Source: Microbacteriaceae bacterium
Lineage (GTDB): Bacteria; Actinomycetota; Actinomycetes; Actinomycetales; Microbacteriaceae
Assembly (NCBI GenBank): GCA_022701925.1
Contig: JAKONM010000062.1
Location: 1 to 17,239, forward strand
Direction: 5' to 3'
DNA: 17,239 bases
In this document: one piece after another, positions 7,177-12,880 of the stretch
How the letters are laid out: each line of letters begins with the position of its first letter
How positions within the stretch are numbered: position 1 is the first letter of the stretch
Notes under the pieces: model-generated
Database searches by the model: none
What the model saw: only the letters and a program-made list of their open reading frames with translations
What the model was told of the DNA's origin: nothing
Translations under genes and position numbers: made by a program

Positions 7177-7182
7177 ACGATA
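7177..7182 (-). promoter_or_regulatory. -10 box of the DUF6716-like gene
   Basis: Minus-strand TATCGT (TANNNT), about 30 bases before the GTG, giving a short leader containing the Shine-Dalgarno. It lies 25 bases from the divergent -10 at 7208-7213, so the two promoters share one small control region. Confidence 0.45.
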
Positions 7183-7207
7183 CGGCATGCCGGACACGCG
7201 CCCTGGC

Positions 7208-7213
7208 TAGCAT
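7208..7213 (+). promoter_or_regulatory. -10 box of the sialyltransferase/neuAB operon, leaderless
   Basis: TAGCAT followed by exactly 7 bases (CCGCGCC) and GTG at 7221. This is the same geometry as for pit and for the GT2 gene starting at 12792. No Shine-Dalgarno lies in front of the GTG. Confidence 0.55.
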
Positions 7214-7220
7214 CCGCGCC

Positions 7221-7889
7221 GTGCCAGCCCCCTCCGCCGACCAGGCGCCGATCCTGCGCCGCCTGGTGCTCGCGCGCAGCGGCGGCCGCCCGCCCGCCGA
7301 GATCGCCGTGGTCGGCAACGCCCCGCTGCCCGAGTCCGCGGAGCGGGCGCGGCGCATCGACGGGGCGGGGCTGCGGGTGCGGATGACCACCTTCGCGCTC
7401 GACCGCGACCGGCCCGCCGTGGGGCGGGAGACCGACGTCGTGGTGCTGCACCGCGCCCTGAAGCCCGGTCCCGACACGTTCGCCGACCACGCCCGGCGGC
7501 TCTACCTGCTGGCGGAGCCCGGGCGCATGTTCTCGGAACCGGCGGGCGTCCCGCCGTGGTGGCCGCGCGACCTGGAGCTGGTGCCGATCGCCAACCGCGA
7601 GTTCACCCGCCGGACACGTTCGGCGATGCGGCTCGGGCGTGTCGACATCTCCTGGCCCACCACCGGGACACTCGCCGTTCACCTGATGCACCGACTGTTC
7701 CCGCATGCCCGCATCCTGCTCACCGGCTCGAGCCTGCTCGACGCCGCGTCCGGCGGTGCGGCGCCGGCCGACGGGCTCGCGCACCACTGGGGACCGGCCG
7801 TGCGGCTGACCCCGGAGCACCGGCTGCAGCGCGAGGGCCGGCTGCTGCGGCGCTGGCGGGACGACGGGTGGCTCGAGGTGCTGGCGTGA
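7221..7889 (+). CDS. compact GT29-like sialyltransferase
   Basis: 222 residues from GTG 7221 (7 bases after a -10 box). GT29 is the family of animal sialyltransferases, which move sialic acid from CMP-sialic acid to a glycan acceptor. All four sialylmotifs can be read in order: motif L (about 27-56, EIAVVGNA ... RRIDGAGLRVRM, like VVGNG...IDxxDxVxRxN), motif S (about 146-171, PTTGTLAVHL ... ARILLTGSSL), motif III (H188-H189-W190-G191) and motif VS (H200-x4-E205). In animal enzymes the VS His is the catalytic base. The protein lacks the type II membrane anchor and is smaller than the roughly 300-residue animal catalytic region, so it should act in the cytosol. It is first in an operon with the CMP-sialate synthetase and sialate synthase, which supplies the right donor. 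The assignment rests on visual motif matching; another nonulosonate transferase is possible. Confidence 0.78.
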   Translation: MPAPSADQAPILRRLVLARSGGRPPAEIAVVGNAPLPESAERARRIDGAGLRVRMTTFALDRDRPAVGRETDVVVLHRALKPGPDTFADHARRLYLLAEPGRMFSEPAGVPPWWPRDLELVPIANREFTRRTRSAMRLGRVDISWPTTGTLAVHLMHRLFPHARILLTGSSLLDAASGGAAPADGLAHHWGPAVRLTPEHRLQREGRLLRRWRDDGWLEVLA

Positions 7890-8284
7890 AGGGGCTGCGG
7901 CGCCGGGTCGGCCCGTACTGGCAGCTGCTGCGCGTGCGCCGCCCCCGCACTGCCGAGCGCCTGGAGGACCTGGGCGCCGACGTGCGCGGGCCGGGCAGCG
8001 CCGCCCGCGAGGTGCGGGTGCTGCGCACGCGGCTGGCCGAGCTGCAGCGCGACCACCTGCTGCTGGCGGCGCACGTCGCGACGCTCACGGAGCGGCTCGC
8101 AGCCGCCTCCCCCGCCGCCGCCCCGGACGACGCCGAGCCGGCCCGTCAGCGCGCCCGGCTGGCCGCGATCGCCGCCTACGAGCAGCGCATCGGGGCGCTC
8201 GAGGAGGCCGTGGCGCGCCGTCGCGACGAGGGCCGGGGGTCGAACGGGCGAACTCGGGGTGAACGATCGGTGCGCGCCTCGTGA
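7886..8284 (+). CDS. small coiled-coil protein in the sialic acid operon
   Basis: 132 residues. GTG at 7886 overlaps the sialyltransferase stop (GTGA) and its own stop overlaps the neuA start (GTGA), so it is locked into the operon. The N-terminus is basic (MKGLRRRVGPYWQLLRVRR). Residues about 40-72 (AREVRVLRTRLAELQRDHLLLAAHVATLTERL) and about 86-113 (RQRARLAAIAAYEQRIGALEEAV) are heptad-like coiled coils, separated by a Pro/Ala linker; the tail is charged and probably disordered. There are no enzyme motifs, signal peptide or membrane helix. The basic, aromatic start could associate with membrane or a glycosyltransferase. Short coiled-coil proteins near actinobacterial glycan genes are sometimes annotated DUF6752; I cannot confirm that here. 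A scaffold role is a guess. A PHO-box-like repeat lies within its last 40 bases of coding. Confidence 0.75.
   Translation: MKGLRRRVGPYWQLLRVRRPRTAERLEDLGADVRGPGSAAREVRVLRTRLAELQRDHLLLAAHVATLTERLAAASPAAAPDDAEPARQRARLAAIAAYEQRIGALEEAVARRRDEGRGSNGRTRGERSVRAS
8243..8264 (-). promoter_or_regulatory. possible PHO-box-like repeat just before neuA (inside a gene)
   Basis: Read on the minus strand: GTTCACCCCGA (8254-8264), 9 of 10 to the PhoP unit consensus, then GTTCGCCCGTT (8243-8253), 8 of 10, with the 11-base period. It lies in the 3' end of the preceding coding sequence, 17 bases from the neuA start, on the strand opposite to the gene, and I see no -10 box for an internal promoter. It could be coincidence. 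Confidence 0.25.
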
Positions 8285-9462
8285 CCGGCCCGCAGGGGCC
8301 GCGCGTGGTCGCGGTCGTGCCCGCCCGCGGCGGCTCCAAGGGGGTGCCGGGCAAGAACACGGCCCCGGTCGGCGGGGTGCCGCTGGTGGCCCGTGCGGTC
8401 CTGGCCGCCCGGGCGGCGGGCGTCGAGGACGTGCGCGTCAGCACGGACGACGCGGGCATCGCAGCGGCGGCGCGGGCCGTCGGCGGCGGGGTGATCGACC
8501 GGCCCGCGGACCTCGCGGGCGACACCGCCTCGTCCGAGTCGGCGCTGCTGCACGCGCTCGACGTCCTGGCGGCGGAGGGCGCGGAGCCCGACGTGCTGGT
8601 CTTCCTGCAGGCGACGAGCCCCTTCATCGAGCCCGCGGCGCTGGCCCGCGCCGTGCGCCGCGTCGCCGGCGGCGAGGCCGACAGCGTCTTCGCCGCCTTC
8701 GAGACGTACGCGTTCCTGTGGCAGGAGGGGCCGGACGGCGCCTCCGGGGTCAACCACGACGCCTCCTTCCGCCCCCGCCGGCAGGACCGCGAGCCCCACT
8801 TCCAGGAGACCGGCGCCTTCTACGTGATGGCGGCGCCCGGGTTCCGCGAGGCGGGCTTCCGGTTCTTCGGCCGCATCGGCGTCGAGCCGGTGGGCGCCGA
8901 CCGCGCGATCGAGATCGACTCCCCCGACGAGCTGCGCACCGCCCGCGCGCTCGCCCCCCTGCTGGACGAGCCGCCCGCCGCGGTGGACGCGGACGCGCTG
9001 GTCACCGACTTCGACGGCGTGCACACCGACGACACCGCCGGGCTCGCCGCCGACGGCACGGAGACCGTGCGGGTCAGCCGCTCCGACGGCATGGGCGTCG
9101 AACGGCTGCGCGCGGCCGGCGTGCCCGTGCTGATCCTCTCCAAGGAGCGCAACCCGATCGTCGCCGCGCGCGCCGCGAAGCTGCGGGTGCCGGTGCTGCA
9201 GGCCGTCGACGACAAGGCGCCCGCGCTGGCCGCCTGGCTCGACGAGCAGGGGCTGGACCCGGCGCGCTGCGCCTACGTCGGCAACGACGTCAACGACCTG
9301 GCGCCCATGGCGCTCGTCGGCTGGCCCATCGCGGTCGCCGACGCGCACCCGGACGTCCGACTCGCGGCACGGATCGTGCTGCGCCACCGCGGCGGCCACG
9401 GCGCCGTCCGTGAAGCGGCGGAGCTGCTGCTCGCCGCCGAGCACCGAAGGGAAGAGCAATGA
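8281..9462 (+). CDS. neuA: acylneuraminate cytidylyltransferase fused to HAD phosphatase
   Basis: 393 residues, GTG at 8281 overlapping the previous stop. Residues about 9-235 are a CMP-sialic acid synthetase: VVPARGGSKGVPGKN is the CTP-binding signature, followed by STDDAGIAAAAR, RPADLAGDTASSESALLHAL, LQATSPF and ETGAFYVM. Residues about 239-390 are a KdsC-like HAD phosphatase with every catalytic motif intact: D243-x-D245 (DFDGVHTDD), Ser in LILSKERNP, Lys in VDDKAP, and GNDVND (334-339). So one chain could remove a phosphate from a nonulosonate-9-phosphate and then make the CMP-sugar. The HAD fusion is known in Bacteroidetes-type and animal CMAS proteins; in mammalian CMAS the domain is not an active phosphatase, but here the residues are kept. 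It follows the GT29-like gene and overlaps neuB. The substrate could be Neu5Ac, Kdn or another nonulosonic acid. Confidence 0.93.
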   Translation: MTGPQGPRVVAVVPARGGSKGVPGKNTAPVGGVPLVARAVLAARAAGVEDVRVSTDDAGIAAAARAVGGGVIDRPADLAGDTASSESALLHALDVLAAEGAEPDVLVFLQATSPFIEPAALARAVRRVAGGEADSVFAAFETYAFLWQEGPDGASGVNHDASFRPRRQDREPHFQETGAFYVMAAPGFREAGFRFFGRIGVEPVGADRAIEIDSPDELRTARALAPLLDEPPAAVDADALVTDFDGVHTDDTAGLAADGTETVRVSRSDGMGVERLRAAGVPVLILSKERNPIVAARAAKLRVPVLQAVDDKAPALAAWLDEQGLDPARCAYVGNDVNDLAPMALVGWPIAVADAHPDVRLAARIVLRHRGGHGAVREAAELLLAAEHRREEQ

Positions 9463-10334
9463 GCGACACCGTGCAGATCGGACGCTTCACCGCGGGCGAG
9501 GGCCAGCCGGTCTACGTCATCGGCGAGATCGGCCTGAACCACAACGGCGACGTCGAGATCGCCAAGAAGCTGATCGACGTCGCGTCCCTGGCCGGCGCGC
9601 AGGCCGTGAAGTTCCAGAAGCGCACGCCCGAGATCTCGACGCCCGAGCACATGAAGAGCGTGCCCCGCGAGACCCCGTGGGGCACGATGACCTACCTGGA
9701 GTACCGCTACCGCGTCGAGTTCGAGCGCGAGCAGTACCAGGAGATCGGCGCCTACGCCGACAGCAAGGGCCTCGACTGGTACGCCTCCCCCTGGGACGAG
9801 CCGGCCGTCGACTTCCTGGAGGAGCTGGACGTCGTGGCGCACAAGGTCGCCTCCGCGTCCGTCACCGACAAGGGCCTGCTGCGCCGCCTGAAGGACACGG
9901 GCAAGCCGGTGATCCTGTCGACGGGCATGTCGACGCTCGAGCAGATCGACGCCGCGGTGGAGATCCTGGGGACCGACCGGCTGCTGATGCTGCACGCGAC
10001 CAGCACCTACCCGCTGCCTCCCGAGGAGGCGAACCTGCTGATGATCGAGACGCTGAAGCAGCGCTACGGCGTGCCGATCGGCTACTCGGGCCACGAGCCG
10101 GGCCTGCAGATCTCGATCGCCGCCGTCGCCATGGGCGCGGTGGCCGTCGAGCGCCACATCACGCTGGACCGCGCCATGTGGGGCAGCGACCACGCCGCCT
10201 CGCTCGAGCCGCACGGCCTGATGAGCCTGGTGCGCGACATCCGGATCATCGGGACGGCCCGCGGCGACGGGGTGAAGCGCGTCTTCCCGGGCGAGCTGGC
10301 CCCGCTGTCGAAGCTGCGCCGCGTCGACGCCTGA
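9459..10334 (+). CDS. neuB: sialic (nonulosonic) acid synthase, short form without SAF domain
   Basis: 291 residues; ATG 9459 overlaps the neuA stop (ATGA) and is preceded by GAAGGGAAGAG. NeuB-type enzymes condense phosphoenolpyruvate with ManNAc (or ManNAc-6-P, or a relative) to form a nonulosonic acid. The TIM-barrel markers are clear: GEIGLNHNGDVEIAKKLID, AGAQAVKFQKR, YASPWDE, STGMSTLEQID, LHATSTYP, GYSGHE. H212 and H233 stand 21 residues apart, as do the two metal-binding His (H215, H236) of Neisseria NeuB. The chain ends about 50 residues after the barrel, at GDGVKRVFPGELAPLSKLRRV. The C-terminal antifreeze-like SAF domain, which in the roughly 350-residue Neisseria/E. coli enzymes reaches into the partner's active site, is absent. 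No frameshift explains it: the hairpin region follows at once. Spore-coat/PseI/LegI-type relatives are alternative subfamilies. Confidence 0.92.
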   Translation: MSDTVQIGRFTAGEGQPVYVIGEIGLNHNGDVEIAKKLIDVASLAGAQAVKFQKRTPEISTPEHMKSVPRETPWGTMTYLEYRYRVEFEREQYQEIGAYADSKGLDWYASPWDEPAVDFLEELDVVAHKVASASVTDKGLLRRLKDTGKPVILSTGMSTLEQIDAAVEILGTDRLLMLHATSTYPLPPEEANLLMIETLKQRYGVPIGYSGHEPGLQISIAAVAMGAVAVERHITLDRAMWGSDHAASLEPHGLMSLVRDIRIIGTARGDGVKRVFPGELAPLSKLRRVDA

Positions 10335-10361
10335 TCCTGGCGCGCGCCGCTGATGCGGCAC

Positions 10362-10394
10362 GGTGCTGGTGCGGCGCGAAGCCGCACCAGCACC
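10362..10394. terminator. strong hairpin after neuB, bidirectional terminator
   Basis: A perfect 14-base-pair stem, GGTGCTGGTGCGGC (10362-10375) with GCCGCACCAGCACC (10381-10394), closed by the pentaloop GCGAA. It lies 28 bases after the neuB stop and faces the convergent polysialyltransferase gene. On the plus strand only TTCTCC follows, not a real T-run. Confidence 0.75.
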
Positions 10395-10414
10395 TTCTCC
10401 GCCCGGCCGGGCCT

Positions 10415-10486
10415 CGCTGCTGGGGCCGCGGGTGACTGACGGGGCCCGCCGTTCCGCCCCAGGAGTCACTGAGCGCCCCAGCAGCG
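10415..10486. repeat. long imperfect palindrome in the neuB/polyST intergenic gap
   Basis: The outer arms are 12 bases (CGCTGCTGGGGC at 10415-10426, complement at 10475-10486). After 5-base internal loops come inner arms GTGACT/AGTCAC and then GGGGC/GCCCC around a 10-base loop. It sits between the first hairpin and the stop of the convergent gene at 10514, and could terminate the minus-strand operon. Together with the first hairpin it accounts for most of the 179-base gap; I see no gene there. Confidence 0.6.
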
Positions 10487-10513
10487 GCTGCGCCCGCGGC
10501 CTGCGGGGCGTGC

Positions 10514-11839
10514 CTACCGCCCCAGCCGCTTCAGTGCCGCGGTGCGCAGCGACCACGCCCGCTCGGCGGTGCCGGAGGCGCGCTCGAAGACGACCGCCGG
10601 CACGGCGGCGGGCAGCCCTCCCGGCAGCCCCAGCAGCCGGAGGCGGGAGCGGGGCACGGCGGCCTCGTACGCCCGCGGGTCCGCGGCGAGCGCGGCCGCG
10701 GCCCGGTCGCGCCAGGGCGCGCGGTTGCGCCACTGCATGCAGTAGCCGACGGTCTCCACGAACCGCTGCAGCTCGGCGGCGCCCGCGGTGGGCGCGCCGG
10801 CCCCGTCCGCGGCGGGCAGCATGCGGTCGATGATCGCCAGCGGGATGCGGTTGCTGTCCTCGAAGCGGGGCAGCGCGGCCAGCACGCGGGGTGCGCCCAG
10901 CGTCATCGCGGGGATGCCCCAGTACCGCTGCGCCGTGACGAGCGCGGTCGAGAAGCAGCCCAGTACCAGCTCGGGCGGCTGCAGCGCGTACAGCGCCTCC
11001 ACCGGGGCGGGGTCGTGCAGCACCTCGACGCGCACCCCGGGCGCCGCGGCCGCGAGCCCGTCGAGCGCGCTCGGCGGAGCGCCGGGGTGCGGCTTCACGG
11101 CCACCGTCTCGAACCCTCGGGCGGCGGCCGCACGCACCAGGTCCGCCATCAGCGCGGTCTCCTCGCGCGGGCTCAGCAGGCCCAGCTGCGCCAGGTACTG
11201 GCCCAGCACCAGCGCGTAGCGGCCGCTCGGCACGGCCGGCGCAGCGGCGGCCGCGACCTCGGCGACGACGGCGCGGAACGCCTCCTCCGGCACCGCCTCG
11301 GCGATCACCCCGTGCTCGGTGAGCAGCAGCGGAGCGAGCCCGGGCACCAGGTCCAGGTGCAGCACCCGGGTCACGCGCGACGCCGCCTGGGGCGGCAGCG
11401 GCTCCCGCGTCGGCCCGTAGCTCATCAGGCCCTCGGCGTAGACGGTGGCCGCGCTCGAGCCGAACACGCTCAGCAGGGTGCGCGCGGGTGCCGCCTGCAC
11501 GCTCTCCAGGGCCAGCTCGACGACCGCGTCCGCCGGCAGCCCCAGCGCGGTCTTCAGCAGCCGTTCCAGCAGCGGCTGCTCGGAGGCCCGCGGCTTGAAC
11601 GCCGCGGGGTGCACCGGCGCGATCAGGTCGTTCAGCGACACGACCCGGTCGAAGCGGGCGAGCAGCGGGGCGATCCCCGGCGCCTCGTCGGGGCGGCGGG
11701 CCACCTCCGGCACCGGGGTGTTCACGGTGGTGAGCAGCACGCGCTCGTCCGCGGGCGCGAAGCAGCCGGCGTCCAGCGCGGCCGCCAGCACCATCACCTG
11801 GTACGAGGTCGAGGCCTCGAACAGCTGCACCCGCGTCAT
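10514..11839 (-). CDS. alpha-2,8-polysialyltransferase-family glycosyltransferase
   Basis: 441 residues, ATG 11839 overlapping the stop of the upstream GT2 gene (ATGA). The start TRVQLFEASTSYQVMVLAAALDAG and the segment VYAEGLMSYGPTREPL are typical of actinobacterial proteins of the polysialyltransferase family (PF07388), as I recall them. The three motif positions of bacterial GT-B sialyltransferases are visible: acidic-Gly (E136-G137; first acidic position replaced by Ala), HP (H251-P252 in VKPHPGAPP) and S/T (S297-T298 in GCFSTALVTAQ). No membrane helix or signal peptide. Such enzymes add sialic acid from CMP-sialate to a growing sialic acid chain on the cytoplasmic side. Convergent with the operon that makes CMP-sialate, which supports the assignment. 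The true linkage, and whether it makes a polymer or adds one residue, cannot be told. Confidence 0.85.
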   Translation of the reverse strand: MTRVQLFEASTSYQVMVLAAALDAGCFAPADERVLLTTVNTPVPEVARRPDEAPGIAPLLARFDRVVSLNDLIAPVHPAAFKPRASEQPLLERLLKTALGLPADAVVELALESVQAAPARTLLSVFGSSAATVYAEGLMSYGPTREPLPPQAASRVTRVLHLDLVPGLAPLLLTEHGVIAEAVPEEAFRAVVAEVAAAAAPAVPSGRYALVLGQYLAQLGLLSPREETALMADLVRAAAARGFETVAVKPHPGAPPSALDGLAAAAPGVRVEVLHDPAPVEALYALQPPELVLGCFSTALVTAQRYWGIPAMTLGAPRVLAALPRFEDSNRIPLAIIDRMLPAADGAGAPTAGAAELQRFVETVGYCMQWRNRAPWRDRAAAALAADPRAYEAAVPRSRLRLLGLPGGLPAAVPAVVFERASGTAERAWSLRTAALKRLGR

Positions 11840-12792
11840 GCGAGCCGCCGCAGGATCCGGCTGCGCGCGGGCGTCTCCTGCTGCACGGCCTGCTCCACGA
11901 GCGGCGCCGGCAGGGCGCGCAGGGTCGCGCGGGCCCGGTCCCGGAAGCGGCGGTGCACGGCGGGCTCGAAGCGGTCGCGGTGCACCTCGTGGTGGGCGAC
12001 GACGTGCAGGTAGGCCCGCACGGCCTTCGGGCGGAACCGCTCCAGCGCCGCGTCGGCGTCCAGGTCCGCGAGCAGGGCGTCGTAGGCGTCGAAGAAGTGC
12101 AGCTGGCGCTCGTCCCCGACGGCGGTCAGCGATCCGCCGACCTCGCGCCGGTAGCGGTACCCGCTCAGGTCCGCCACGGCGAAGCGGTCGGCGTGCAGGT
12201 GCAGCCGCCAGATCATCAGCCGGTCCTCCGCGGTGCGGATCGCCGGGTCCACGTGCAGCAGGCCGCGCTCGGCCAGGCGCCGGTCGTAGACGCCGGCCCA
12301 GATGTTCGGCGCGTCCACGGCGGAGACGGTGCGCGGCCGCAGGTCGATGCCGTCGTGCGCGGCCAGCGCGAGGCCCCGCCGCGTCTCCGGCACCCGGTGC
12401 AGCACGCGCTGCACGCCGGTGACCTGCACGTGGTCGCACCGCACGAAGTCGACGTCGAGCGCGCGGATCGCCGCGGCCATCGCCTGCAGGTGGCCGGGTG
12501 CCAGCCAGTCGTCCGCGTCGGCGAAGGTCAGCCAGCGGCCGGAGGACTCCTCCACGCCGCGCTGCCGGGCCGCGACCACGCCGGCGCCGCCCGCGGTCGT
12601 CACCACCCGGCGGGTGCCGCGCACGGGCGCGAAGGCCTGCAGCAGCGCCGCGGTCGCGTCGGTCGAGCCGTCGTCCACCAGCACCCACTCGACGTCGTCG
12701 TCGGTGTTGCGCTGGGCGGCCGCGAGCAGCACCGGCAGGTGCTTCGCGGCGTCCCGGCACGGCACGATCACGCTGAGGCTCGGTCCGGGCAC
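11836..12792 (-). CDS. GT2-family glycosyltransferase
   Basis: 318 residues from GTG 12792, taken as start because TAGCGT lies exactly 7 bases upstream (leaderless) and the first GT-A strand follows at once (LSVIVPCRDAAKHLPVLL). GT2 hallmarks: D40-D41-G-S (WVLVDDGSTDAT), GAGVVAARQRGVEESSGRWLTFADADDW with the metal-binding D92-x-D94-D95, and later RTAEDRLMIWRLHLHADRF, the acidic ED region before the catalytic site. The C-terminal third is helical and Arg-rich, without a membrane helix. It probably adds a hexose or HexNAc from an NDP-sugar to a glycan, possibly the residue that the downstream, overlapping polysialyltransferase uses as acceptor. Donor sugar unknown. An in-frame ATG further upstream (12849) would be outside the predicted transcript and adds a Pro/Asp-rich stretch unlike GT2 proteins. 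Confidence 0.9.
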   Translation of the reverse strand: MPGPSLSVIVPCRDAAKHLPVLLAAAQRNTDDDVEWVLVDDGSTDATAALLQAFAPVRGTRRVVTTAGGAGVVAARQRGVEESSGRWLTFADADDWLAPGHLQAMAAAIRALDVDFVRCDHVQVTGVQRVLHRVPETRRGLALAAHDGIDLRPRTVSAVDAPNIWAGVYDRRLAERGLLHVDPAIRTAEDRLMIWRLHLHADRFAVADLSGYRYRREVGGSLTAVGDERQLHFFDAYDALLADLDADAALERFRPKAVRAYLHVVAHHEVHRDRFEPAVHRRFRDRARATLRALPAPLVEQAVQQETPARSRILRRLA

Positions 12793-12799
12793 CCGCCGC

Positions 12800-12805
12800 A
12801 CGCTA
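12800..12805 (-). promoter_or_regulatory. -10 box of the GT2/polyST operon, leaderless
   Basis: Minus-strand TAGCGT, then 7 bases (GCGGCGG), then GTG at 12792. The hexamer is identical to that of the GlfT2-like gene. Confidence 0.55.
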
Positions 12806-12843
12806 TCGACGGGCGGTGCCGCATCCCGGCCGTTCCATCCGCT

Positions 12844-12865
12844 GTTCACCCGTTGGTCGCCCGGG
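12844..12865 (+). promoter_or_regulatory. PHO-box-like 11-bp direct repeat upstream of the GT2/polyST operon
   Basis: Plus-strand GTTCACCCGTT (12844-12854), 9 of 10 to the PhoP unit consensus, directly followed by GGTCGCCCGGG (12855-12865), also 9 of 10. It lies in the 88-base gap between the phosphodiesterase stop and the GT2 start, 38 bases upstream of the -10 box. It is oriented opposite to the gene, unlike the boxes at 2857 and 5920. Confidence 0.42.
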
Positions 12866-12880
12866 CGTCGGCGGCCCGCC

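Noticed and set aside
7604..7625. GTTCACCCGCC at 7604, a perfect single PhoP-type unit
   Set aside because: It lies within the GT29-like coding sequence, has no second unit 11 bases on, and no promoter follows; it shows that single units occur by chance here.
5934..8269. Identical 13-mer GGGTGAACGATCG at 5934-5946 and 8257-8269 as a recombination or att pair
   Set aside because: In 17 kb of skewed composition a few repeated 13-mers are expected by chance; no integrase or boundary gene is present. Its possible meaning as part of PHO-like boxes is reported separately.
11840..12760. N-terminal extension of the polysialyltransferase frame to 748 residues
   Set aside because: The extension is out-of-frame reading of the GT2 gene; the ATG at 11839 overlapping the GT2 stop and the family-like N-terminus fix the start.
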